Assembly: GCA_964621755.1 (NCBI GenBank)
Contig: CAZUPI010000065.1
Span: 1-7,970, forward strand
Length of the DNA stretch: 7,970 nt
Source of the DNA: UMGS1696 sp964621755
GTDB taxonomy: Bacteria > Bacillota > Clostridia > Oscillospirales > CAG-272
Direction of reading: 5' to 3'
This document shows positions 1 to 5,398 of the stretch, piece by piece. Made by a program: the position numbers and the translations under genes. The first letter of the stretch is position 1; each line of letters starts with the position of its first letter. Below the pieces are notes generated by a model. The model ran no database searches. It worked only from the letters and a program-made list of their open reading frames with translations, and had not been told where the DNA came from.

Positions 1-84
1 GCTGACGGCAACACAGGCGATTCTGCTGACGGCAACACAGGCGATTCTGCTGACGGCAACACAGGCGATTCTGCTGACGACAAC
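1..84 (+). repeat. 24-bp perfect tandem repeat inside the coding region
   Basis: Three identical 24-bp units lie at 1-24, 25-48 and 49-72, followed by a half unit (73-84) with one substitution. Each unit encodes ADGNTGDS, so a gain or loss of a unit keeps the frame. The array is cut by the window edge, so the true copy number is unknown. Perfect identity at the DNA level suggests recent expansion by slippage or recombination. Confidence 0.95.
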
Positions 85-150
85 TGGTGGGACAATGATG
101 ACAGCGGGATGAGTTGGTTCATACCAGGCGGCGGCTTTATCAAACCATGA
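1..150 (+). CDS. C-terminal end of a repeat-tailed protein (possibly a PrkC-type Ser/Thr kinase)
   Basis: The reading frame is open from base 1 and stops at the TGA at 148-150, giving the last 49 residues of a protein whose body lies outside the window. What is visible is three copies of ADGNTGDS, a degenerate ADDN start of a fourth, an acidic Trp-containing stretch (WWDNDDSG) and a hydrophobic glycine-rich end (FIPGGGFIKP). There is no recognisable domain. The identity is inferred only from position: in Bacillus and many Clostridia the gene directly upstream of rsgA is a PASTA-domain Ser/Thr kinase (prkC/stk), and a low-complexity hydrophilic tail would suit the extracellular end of such a protein. 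The gap to rsgA is 34 bp, so co-transcription is likely. The CDS is secure; the kinase assignment is weak. Confidence 0.7.
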   Translation, partial: ADGNTGDSADGNTGDSADGNTGDSADDNWWDNDDSGMSWFIPGGGFIKP

Positions 151-184
151 TCCGCACGCCTCTGTTGGAGATGGATAGTATTGA

Positions 185-1213
185 ATGAATAAAGATACAA
201 AATTTGGAATCATCACACGCGGCGTCGGCGGACTGTACGGCGTTCGCCAAGTAGAACGCGGAAGCGGAACTGTGCTGGAAGAGGTACTGTGCCGCGCGCG
301 CGGGGGTTTCAGACAAAACCACATCACCCCGACCGTGGGGGATGCGGTCCGGATTCTGCCGAGCGGCGCGGCTCCCGATGAGGATTTTGCGGAGCCTATC
401 GAAAAAGGACACGGAAAAAAGCATGACGTGCGTGTGGATTACGTCATCGATGAAATCCTGCCGCGCCGGAATCTGCTCATCAGACCGCCGATGGCAAATC
501 TCGACTACTTGTTTGCCGTGATTCCTGCGGCTTCCCCTGCACCCGACTTGCTGACTGCGGACAAGTTGACCGTTATTGCGGAAAATTATGGCATTGAAAC
601 GGTCGTTATCGTGAATAAAGCAGACCTTGATCCGGAGTCCACCGCACGGCTGACCGATATATACCGGACCGCCGGATACCGCGTGTTTTCCGTAAGCGCG
701 GCGCGCGGCGATGGAATGGACGAGCTTGCGCGGTACATAGCTGACATATCCGCGCAGAACGAAACGGAAGAGCATCCTTATGTGAGCGGCGCATTCGCGG
801 GGGTCTCGGGAGGCGGGAAATCGACTCTTATGACCGCCCTGTTCCCGGACTTGCAGCTCAAAACAGGTGGAGTCAGCCGGAAGACCAAGCGTGGACGCCA
901 CACGACCCGCCACGTGGAGATCTATCCGCTTGAGACGCCGGGAGGGATGTTCTGGCTCGCCGATACGCCCGGATTTTCAATGCTTGATTTCACTAGGTTT
1001 AACTTTTTCCCCTATGATGAATTGGCGTCAAGCTTCCGGGAATTTGCGGACTGTCTCGGCACGTGCCGGTATACAAAATGTACGCACCTCCGAGAGGAAG
1101 GGTGTGCGGTGATTGAAAAAATGAAGAATGGTAAAATCGCACAGTCGCGGCATGAGAGTTATGTGCGAATTTATGAAGAGCAAAGGAGTGTTCCCGAATG
1201 GAAAAGACGATAA
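185..1213 (+). CDS. rsgA: Ribosome small-subunit-dependent GTPase A (RsgA/CpgA)
   Basis: A 342-residue circularly permuted GTPase that acts in late maturation of the 30S ribosomal subunit. The N-terminal ~75 residues fit the OB-fold. The permuted G-domain follows with G4 NKADL at residues 144-148, a G5-like SVSA just after it, the P-loop GVSGGGKST at 206-214 and G3 DTPG at 260-263. The C-terminal zinc knuckle is complete: C294-x4-C299-x-H301-x5-C307. The P-loop has Gly where the family usually has Val (GxSGVGKS), a mild deviation that should still bind GTP. ATG 185 is the first possible start. A GGAG at 167-170 lies 14 nt upstream, which is somewhat far. The gene sits behind the kinase-like tail and its 3' end overlaps thiN by 16 bp, indicating one operon. 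Length is slightly above the usual ~290-300, mainly through a Lys/His-rich stretch near residues 75-80 and the C-terminal end. Confidence 0.95.
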   Translation: MNKDTKFGIITRGVGGLYGVRQVERGSGTVLEEVLCRARGGFRQNHITPTVGDAVRILPSGAAPDEDFAEPIEKGHGKKHDVRVDYVIDEILPRRNLLIRPPMANLDYLFAVIPAASPAPDLLTADKLTVIAENYGIETVVIVNKADLDPESTARLTDIYRTAGYRVFSVSAARGDGMDELARYIADISAQNETEEHPYVSGAFAGVSGGGKSTLMTALFPDLQLKTGGVSRKTKRGRHTTRHVEIYPLETPGGMFWLADTPGFSMLDFTRFNFFPYDELASSFREFADCLGTCRYTKCTHLREEGCAVIEKMKNGKIAQSRHESYVRIYEEQRSVPEWKRR

Positions 1214-1878
1214 GGCGAATGTCCCAAACCGCTCCTGGGGAGTTGAAAAATGTCCCCGAAGAGCCCAAAACCGCACTTGTAGTGACGGGAGGATATTGCA
1301 ACATTGATTCGGCAAGGCGCATTCTTCCGGTCGACGCAGATTTGACGATTGCGGCAGACAGCGGATACGCTACGGCAGAGCTTCTTGGAATCACGCCGGA
1401 CATCACGATGGGAGATTTTGATTCGTATCATGACGCACTTCCGTCGGGGATGGATATTCTTCGAGTCGCGTGTGAGAAGGATGTTACCGATACCATGCTG
1501 GCGTGCGAGTACGCAAAGGACAACGGCTGCCGCTATATCACCATATTTGGCGGAACGGGCGGCCGTATCGACCACTCGCTCTCAAACGTTCTGTATCTGG
1601 AAGGATTGAGACGGCAGGGCGTGCGCGTCAAGCTGACCGACGGTGAGAACACCGTGCAGGTGATTCTCGACGAGACGGTAACGGTGCCAAACGATGGCGG
1701 CTATTTCTCCATTTTCGCACTCGACACATGCGTGGTAAGCGAGTCCGGGTGCAAATATCCGCTGAATCGTGCGACGCTGGTACGCCAGATGCCGTACGCA
1801 GTGAGCAATGAAGTTCTTGGAGAATACGCGACCATCACAGTCGAAGGTGCTGCGATTTTGGTAATGAGTAAAAAATAA
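1198..1878 (+). CDS. thiN: Thiamine pyrophosphokinase
   Basis: A 226-residue enzyme that transfers pyrophosphate from ATP to thiamine, giving thiamine diphosphate in the cytoplasm. Family motifs are in order: ADSG (53-56), GDFDS (72-76), KDVTDTMLA (94-102), GGTGGRIDH (118-126) in the catalytic domain, then the thiamine-binding C-terminal domain with GCKYPL (184-189) and SNE (203-205). ATG 1198 is chosen because AAGGAG at 1183-1188 sits 9 nt upstream. A second in-frame ATG at 1219 would remove a poorly conserved 7-residue tip and has no better site. The start lies inside the end of rsgA, so translational coupling is likely. In Bacillus and many Clostridia rpe lies between rsgA and thiN; here it is absent. 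Confidence 0.95.
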   Translation: MEKTIRRMSQTAPGELKNVPEEPKTALVVTGGYCNIDSARRILPVDADLTIAADSGYATAELLGITPDITMGDFDSYHDALPSGMDILRVACEKDVTDTMLACEYAKDNGCRYITIFGGTGGRIDHSLSNVLYLEGLRRQGVRVKLTDGENTVQVILDETVTVPNDGGYFSIFALDTCVVSESGCKYPLNRATLVRQMPYAVSNEVLGEYATITVEGAAILVMSKK

Positions 1879-1879
1879 A

Positions 1880-1938
1880 GTTTTGGCGGCAAAACCCTTT
1901 TAAGGGAAAGATTTCCCCGCGCCCTTCCAAAATCTTTT
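1880..1938 (+). terminator. Possible weak terminator / hairpin cluster after thiN
   Basis: Directly after the thiN stop there is a 6-bp hairpin (GTTTTG at 1880-1885, CAAAAC at 1890-1895, loop GCGG). A second pairing, AAAGATTT 1907-1914 with AAATCTTT 1930-1937, ends in a five-T run. The second stem has a 15-nt loop and is AT-rich, so termination may be partial, leaving some read-through into spoVM. I saw no convincing promoter between here and spoVM. CATATGCT at 1976-1983 is only a partial match to a SigE -10 box (CATACAAT), and no matching -35 was found. Confidence 0.35.
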
Positions 1939-2020
1939 TGGGCAGGATGCGGTCTCACTTTTTAATTGCTTTTTGCATATGCTGTAAGTGAAGAAAAAAC
2001 TTATGGGGAGTGCAGGAAAT

Positions 2021-2116
2021 ATGAAGGTTGTAGTTTGGAAAAGTCCGAAATACGCTGTGCCGTTTTTGAAGCGATTTTTCAAATTCGGCAAAACCGATAA
2101 AAAAGACCGAACATAA
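2021..2116 (+). CDS. spoVM: Stage V sporulation protein M (SpoVM), 31 residues
   Basis: A 31-codon ORF beginning MKVVVWKSPKYAVPF and ending in a basic tail (GKTDKKDRT). It is recognised as SpoVM on two grounds. First, its position directly downstream of thiN matches Bacillus. Second, it aligns without gaps to the 26-residue B. subtilis protein as I recall it: M1, K2, K7, P9 and K10 are identical, residue 11 is aromatic and residue 17 basic. Pro9 is the residue known to matter most for function. SpoVM is an amphipathic helix that recognises the convex outer forespore membrane and anchors SpoIVA, allowing coat and cortex assembly. GGGGAG at 2005-2010, 10 nt before the ATG, supports translation. 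Pro14 and Phe15 replace the usual Gly-rich kink region. A strong hairpin follows the stop codon. Confidence 0.78.
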   Translation: MKVVVWKSPKYAVPFLKRFFKFGKTDKKDRT

Positions 2117-2121
2117 AAAAT

Positions 2122-2164
2122 AAAACCGCCGTATGGGACAACATGAGCCATACGGCGGATTTTG
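2122..2164 (+). terminator. Intrinsic terminator after spoVM
   Basis: A perfect 11-bp GC-rich stem, CCGCCGTATGG at 2126-2136 with CCATACGGCGG at 2148-2158, encloses an 11-nt loop. It is preceded by AAAA and followed by ATTTTGT. The U-tract is short, but the stem is strong and lies 9 bp after the spoVM stop. The flanking A and T runs make it potentially bidirectional. Confidence 0.8.
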
Positions 2165-2228
2165 TATGTATATTTTGAAGGATACCGCGCAAAAATACTT
2201 TTGTAAATACAAATACGAGGTATCAAAT

Positions 2229-2681
2229 ATGCAAAGAACAAGTACAGAAGAAAACACAAACGAACTTCTCGCAAACATGTACCGCAACGTCAAAATGGGC
2301 AACGAAAGCCTGACAGACGTAATCCCGATGATAAAGGATAAATTCCTCCTCACCAACGTAACCTCTCAAATGGAGCATTATTCTGACTACGCGTCCCGCA
2401 CCGCAGCCGAGCTTCGCAAACGGGCCGTAAAACCCAAAGAGCTGTCCGCAATGAAAAAGGCGATGGCAAAAAGCGGCATCATGATGAATACCATGTTTGA
2501 CTCCAGCGACCGCCACATCGCGGAAATGATAGAAAAAGGCACCCGCCTCGGGGTCGACGAACTCGAAAATCAGCTTCTCAGCCTCGCCGATTCCGGATGC
2601 GACTTCGCTGTAGCCGGTCTCTGCCGTGAAATCATCAACTATGAACGCCGCGAAGCCGACAAAATGAAAGATTTTGAATAA
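2229..2681 (+). CDS. Uncharacterised 150-residue helical protein
   Basis: The product is soluble, highly charged and predicted all-helical, with no signal peptide or membrane segment. I do not recognise a named family. Amphipathic helices run roughly at residues 8-24, 29-64, 72-110 and 113-148, suggesting a four-helix bundle. Acidic/His clusters in the helices (QMEHYSDY, SSDRHIAEM, NYERREADKM) recall ferritin-like carboxylate bundles, but I cannot place a full di-iron ligand set. ATG 2229 is preferred because GAGG at 2217-2220 lies 8 nt upstream. A longer in-frame version from 2133 would begin inside the spoVM terminator hairpin and adds an unlikely Cys/Tyr-rich segment. The gene lies between two strong terminators, so it should have its own promoter in 2165-2215; the best candidate there (TTGAAG at 2175) has no well-spaced -10. 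A sporulation role is possible by proximity only. Confidence 0.85.
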   Translation: MQRTSTEENTNELLANMYRNVKMGNESLTDVIPMIKDKFLLTNVTSQMEHYSDYASRTAAELRKRAVKPKELSAMKKAMAKSGIMMNTMFDSSDRHIAEMIEKGTRLGVDELENQLLSLADSGCDFAVAGLCREIINYERREADKMKDFE

Positions 2682-2708
2682 AAACTGGTTTTAAGTTTTT
2701 TGAATGAG

Positions 2709-2755
2709 TTTGGGGAAAACTTTTTTTGAAAAAGTTTTCCCCAAAAATTTTTATT
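2709..2755 (+). terminator. Strong intrinsic terminator (17-bp perfect stem)
   Basis: Bases 2709-2725 and 2729-2745 are perfectly complementary (17 bp, core GGGGAAAACTTTTT) around a 3-nt TTG loop, followed on the plus strand by an ATTTTTATTT tract. The tract runs onto the stop codon (2751-2753) of the convergent minus-strand ATPase gene. The same hairpin lies 5 bp beyond that stop, so it could also protect the 3' end of the minus transcript. On that strand, however, no U-run follows it, so efficient termination is expected for the plus strand only. Confidence 0.9.
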
Positions 2756-5036
2756 TCCTCCACACTACCTTGCGCATCCGGTTGACGACTGCTTTGACGT
2801 CGCATTTTCGCGGAAGTTCGAGAAAACGGTCGGTTGTAGTGAAAAAGGACGAGAAGACGGAGTCGAGGCCTTCCGCTTCGATTTTTCGATAGACAAGGTC
2901 GAGTTCGGCGTCTAGGTCGACGATTGGCGTTTTCAATTGGAGCATCATGCGGCGGAGAATGAAGGCGATGCCGTTGCGCTGCGCGTCAGACGCGACGTTA
3001 AATAAACCGCGGATGTCTACCGCTTCGTCGCCAATCAGGATGAAGCCCATTTCCGATACTTCAAGACGCTCCGTTCCCATTCCTTCCGGATACGACGAGA
3101 AGTTCTCCGCGGATAAATACCGTTCCTGCGTCCACGAGACCTCCGGCGGGATTATCGTGATTTCGTCAAGGTTTCGCTCGGACTGCCAGATGTCCACGGC
3201 GCGCTTCGTCACGTCTGAGATGAGATAATCTTCCATTAAATATACGCGGTCGCATACGCCGAGATATTCGCCGCTGCCGCCGATGACTAAAATTGTCGAT
3301 ACGCCGTGTTTCGAGAGTTCCTGCACCCGGTCTGTGAATGGTGTGATGGGCTCTTTTTTGATGAGCGACTTCATTTTGTTGTCGCGAATCATGAAGTTTG
3401 TCGCACTCCGGTCCTCGTCAATGAGAAGGAGGGTGGCGCCAATGTCTATTGCTTCCATGATGTTCGCAGCCTGCGAGGTCGAGCCGGACGCGTGTGCGGT
3501 CGAAAAATTCGTTGTGCTGCCGCCCGGCAGCCATTTGATGAACGGTGAGATGTTTGTGCACTTGACGCATCGTCCGTCCTCCGCTGCGATGCTTACCGCA
3601 GACGGATCCGTTATCACAAGTTCGCGTCCGTCTCCAAGCGTATGGTTGTAAATTCCCGCGGATATTGCGTCTAGTAAGGTTGATTTTCCCGAGTAGCCGC
3701 CGCCCGTGATGATGGTGACCCCTCGCCGGATTCCCATTCCGATGACGCCGCAAATTGTGATTTCATCCTCTGGCGTGGAGTGGAAGGGAATCGCATCAAG
3801 CATGGGGGAGAAACCGTCGGACAGGCGTGGGAGAATACTTCCGTTGGCGAGGAACGCGGTATATTCGCTGTCACGAAGGTATTCGCGGATTTTTTGCTGT
3901 CGATATGCCAGCTCGCACGCTTCCCCGAGCCCCAAACGGTCCAGTTGTGCCGTGAACAGGTCGATTGTTTCCGGCAGATTTTTGCACATCATCCGCTGGG
4001 CGCGCTCCAGTTTTTTGAACGGGAGCTGAATCTGCATCCGGATACACAGACACAGTCTCGGAGGGCGTTTTACATCATCTTCAAGAAGACGCACCCGGAT
4101 GCCGGTGAGGTTTTCATAATCCTTCCGCGGGCACATCGCAAAGTACGCGGCGTTGCTGGTATGAACTTCACCAGACGGCCGGTGGAGAATGTATTTCCCG
4201 TTTTCCTTGTCCGGTCTGCTGCGGTTATACAGCTCTGCGTTGAGCGCGTCGATATACGGGGCCAGCATGCGAAGACAGTAATCTGCGGCGGCGTCACGGA
4301 TGGCGGAGAATTCTCCCACGGTCAGCGGCTCCCCGGCGTACGAGAGGGGCTGTATCTTCGGGACAAGCTGCTTTTTCACCTCTTTGATGTTGAGCTTATC
4401 TTTTTCCGCATTTTCTTTCTCGAGTGTAAGCGCTGCCTGGGATGCTTCACGCGTACAGTTTGCGTCGATTCCCGCGTCGCGCCACAGGTCAAGCAGCCGA
4501 GGGTCGATTTCGTCAGCGGGAATGGCGATGGTGATAGTCGGTTTGTCCTTTGCCATTTTGTTGGACATTTCAACAGTATAGGCGTGGCTGTCGTCGTAGT
4601 ATGTTGAGTCGTGGACAAGTTCGGGAGGCTGTTCATCGTCCGGGTCGTCACGCTCGGGATAGAATAGGAGCATATCCCCGTCGTAGAGGGAATGCTGCTT
4701 GTTGTCTTCACCGCGGTAGTTGTAGGTCGCGGTGTCCCTTTCCATAAGTTTAAAATAGTATTTTAATCGTTTCATGATATCGCTCCTCTTTGTGCACTCA
4801 TCGTTTATGAGACTTTCCACAGGAATTTCTACGACCACCGTTGGGATGCTCGGGTCGTGTTTGCCGGGGTCTTCGATTTTAAACGCGATATTGCCATAAT
4901 AGTACACGCTGTCTGTGTCTCTGTAGTTCAGGTAAGGATTATTCAACGCAGTGACAAAAATCGGACTGTGGTACATGGCTTTGTAGGTCGTCGTGGTGTT
5001 CTGCATACATGCGAAAATACTCATTAATCGTTTCAT
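2751..5036 (-). CDS. Predicted ATPase of the ABC class (COG3044 / PF09818 type) with duplicated N-terminal extension
   Basis: A 761-residue cytosolic ATPase. From about residue 270 it matches the family: an N-terminal family domain ending near LANGSILPRLSDG, Walker A GGGYSGKST (445-453), DGR and ISPFI segments, ABC signature SGSTSQAA (517-524), Walker B LLLIDED (536-542) followed by SATNFM, the EPITPF segment, and GVSTILVIGGSGEY where ABC proteins have the switch region. No transmembrane part exists. Family function in bacteria is unknown; a trypanosome relative, MRB1590, is an RNA-binding editing factor, as I recall. Usual length is ~560-580, so about 190 extra residues precede it: two related ~90-residue modules (1-87 and 88-190), then a charged, probably coiled-coil linker (~196-225). 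The ATG at 5036 has AAAGGAG at 5046-5052, 9 nt away. An in-frame ATG at 4775 (M88) also has a good site. The gene has its own promoter and an attenuator-like leader. Confidence 0.9.
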   Translation of the reverse strand: MKRLMSIFACMQNTTTTYKAMYHSPIFVTALNNPYLNYRDTDSVYYYGNIAFKIEDPGKHDPSIPTVVVEIPVESLINDECTKRSDIMKRLKYYFKLMERDTATYNYRGEDNKQHSLYDGDMLLFYPERDDPDDEQPPELVHDSTYYDDSHAYTVEMSNKMAKDKPTITIAIPADEIDPRLLDLWRDAGIDANCTREASQAALTLEKENAEKDKLNIKEVKKQLVPKIQPLSYAGEPLTVGEFSAIRDAAADYCLRMLAPYIDALNAELYNRSRPDKENGKYILHRPSGEVHTSNAAYFAMCPRKDYENLTGIRVRLLEDDVKRPPRLCLCIRMQIQLPFKKLERAQRMMCKNLPETIDLFTAQLDRLGLGEACELAYRQQKIREYLRDSEYTAFLANGSILPRLSDGFSPMLDAIPFHSTPEDEITICGVIGMGIRRGVTIITGGGYSGKSTLLDAISAGIYNHTLGDGRELVITDPSAVSIAAEDGRCVKCTNISPFIKWLPGGSTTNFSTAHASGSTSQAANIMEAIDIGATLLLIDEDRSATNFMIRDNKMKSLIKKEPITPFTDRVQELSKHGVSTILVIGGSGEYLGVCDRVYLMEDYLISDVTKRAVDIWQSERNLDEITIIPPEVSWTQERYLSAENFSSYPEGMGTERLEVSEMGFILIGDEAVDIRGLFNVASDAQRNGIAFILRRMMLQLKTPIVDLDAELDLVYRKIEAEGLDSVFSSFFTTTDRFLELPRKCDVKAVVNRMRKVVWRK
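4467..5036 (-). repeat. Diverged tandem duplication at the start of the ATPase gene
   Basis: Two in-frame modules are visible in the protein. Module A (residues 1-87) and module B (88 to ~190) both start MKRL, share F8, M11 and a T-x-T-Y stretch at positions 15-18, and end in a YY-rich segment followed by a P[ST]-hydrophobic-IP strand and an acidic helix. B carries an extra Asp/Pro-rich loop (about 128-140). At DNA level both begin ATGAAACGATTA and both contain CGACCTACAA at the equivalent place. The similarity reaches upstream of the ATGs: AAAGGAG before A (5046-5052) and GAGGAG before B (4783-4788), each followed by a GATGT/GATAT element. Elsewhere the copies are well diverged, so the event is old. 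No similar module was seen elsewhere in the window. Confidence 0.65.
4783..4788 (-). promoter_or_regulatory. Internal ribosome-binding-site-like sequence before codon 88 of the ATPase
   Basis: GAGGAG on the minus strand lies 7 nt upstream of the in-frame ATG at 4775-4773. A start here would give a 674-residue form with only one N-terminal module. Site strength and spacing are comparable with those of the first start, so dual initiation is possible. Because it occurs in a coding region, the purine run could also be coincidental or a leftover of the duplication. Confidence 0.45.
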
Positions 5037-5077
5037 TCCACATCACTCCTTTATAATATGATGGGCGGCGAAAAGCA

Positions 5078-5107
5078 AGAAAAAACACGCCCTGCTGACG
5101 GGCGTGT
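5078..5107 (-). terminator. Intrinsic terminator in the leader of the ATPase gene (attenuator)
   Basis: On the minus strand ACACGCCC (5107-5100) pairs with GGGCGTGT (5092-5085) around a 7-nt loop, immediately followed by TTTTTTC. It sits between the promoter/leader peptide and the ATPase ribosome binding site, with no other gene start between, so transcripts from the 5218-5247 promoter must pass it to reach the ATPase. That placement, 5' of the gene it would silence, is what makes it an attenuator candidate rather than an end-of-operon terminator. Confidence 0.85.
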
Positions 5108-5123
5108 CGAAAAACAATACGCA

Positions 5124-5194
5124 TTTATGACAAATCATAAAGCAGGCACAGCGCCGCAGCGTTTTTTGTTTTTTTCATGACAACCACCTGCTTT
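5124..5194 (-). promoter_or_regulatory. Alternative-pairing leader RNA around the leader peptide
   Basis: Several mutually exclusive pairings can be read in the minus-strand leader. AAAGCAGG (5194-5187), which overlaps the leader-peptide ribosome binding site, is fully complementary to CCTGCTTT (5146-5139) near the end of the leader ORF, extendable by two G-U pairs. TTTATGA (5141-5135) and TCATAAA (5130-5124) form a 7-bp hairpin over the last sense codons and stop, sharing three bases with the first pairing. The same CCTGCT can also pair with AGCAGG (5096-5091) in the loop and 3' arm of the terminator. A translating ribosome would therefore change which structure forms. Individual stems are short, so this is a proposal. 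Confidence 0.45.
5125..5178 (-). CDS. Putative 17-residue leader peptide upstream of the ATPase
   Basis: The ORF encodes MKKTKNAAALCLLYDLS and ends with TAA at 5127-5125. AGGTGG (5189-5184) lies 5 nt before the ATG, and the start of transcription is expected about 33 nt upstream (near 5211), so it is the first ORF in the message. It is followed within 20 nt by an intrinsic terminator and then by the ATPase gene. The peptide is too short for an enzyme and has no secretion or toxin hallmark, although the short Leu-rich core is mildly hydrophobic. There is no run of one amino acid codon as in classical biosynthetic attenuators; Ala (3) and Leu (4) are enriched. The most likely role is cis-regulatory sensing of ribosome movement. 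The inference rests on architecture, not homology. Confidence 0.55.
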   Translation of the reverse strand: MKKTKNAAALCLLYDLS

Positions 5195-5217
5195 CAATAA
5201 AGTTTTGTTATGTCCAT

Positions 5218-5247
5218 ATTATAGCATACGAGGAAGAAACGGGTCAA
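5218..5247 (-). promoter_or_regulatory. SigA-type promoter for the ATPase leader transcript
   Basis: On the minus strand TTGACC (5247-5242) and a perfect TATAAT (5223-5218) are separated by 18 bp. Initiation is expected around 5211, giving a leader of about 175 nt before the ATPase start. Near-consensus boxes suggest constitutively strong initiation, which fits control by premature termination downstream. Confidence 0.85.
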
Positions 5248-5327
5248 GGGAAAGAACGGTTATAATTATTTTTTCTCATAGGGAAAAGATTTGGTTGGAT
5301 TTCGATATGTTTTGGCAGCAAACGATA

Positions 5328-5356
5328 TTGACTGCGCCGTTTTTACCTGCTATAAT
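5328..5356 (+). promoter_or_regulatory. SigA-type promoter for the corrinoid protein gene
   Basis: TTGACT (5328-5333) and TATAAT (5351-5356) are separated by 17 bp, with TGC directly before the -10 (extended -10). It is divergent from the ATPase promoter about 80 bp away. The expected leader is only ~35 nt, leaving no room for a cobalamin riboswitch. Confidence 0.88.
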
Positions 5357-5398
5357 GAAACAAAATCGAAACTTGTATCAAGAAAAAGGAGAATCAAC

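Noticed and set aside
1..84. CRISPR-like repeats
   Set aside because: The units are directly adjacent with no spacers and are in a continuous coding frame.
140..913. 257-codon minus-strand frame opposite rsgA
   Set aside because: It is antisense to a clear GTPase, with no motif of its own.
1976..1983. SigE promoter for spoVM (CATATGCT)
   Set aside because: It matches only about five of eight -10 positions, and no acceptable -35 lies at the right distance; mentioned only as a weak possibility.
2133..2228. Upstream in-frame extension of the 150-residue protein
   Set aside because: It would begin inside the spoVM terminator stem; the ATG at 2229 has a properly spaced GAGG.
3780..4607. 275-codon open frame on the plus strand inside the ATPase gene
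   Set aside because: It is wholly antisense to a well-supported ATPase, shows no recognisable motif, and lacks its own promoter and ribosome binding site.
5125..5178. Type I toxin peptide
   Set aside because: The 17-residue product lacks a full transmembrane helix and no antisense RNA promoter was found; its place before a terminator and gene fits a leader peptide better.
5291..5398. Upstream in-frame extension of the corrinoid protein
   Set aside because: It would start upstream of the promoter and has no ribosome binding site; the ATG at 5399 gives the normal family length.
5357..5398. Cobalamin riboswitch before the corrinoid gene
   Set aside because: The expected leader is about 35 nt, far too short, and no B12-box-like sequence is visible.
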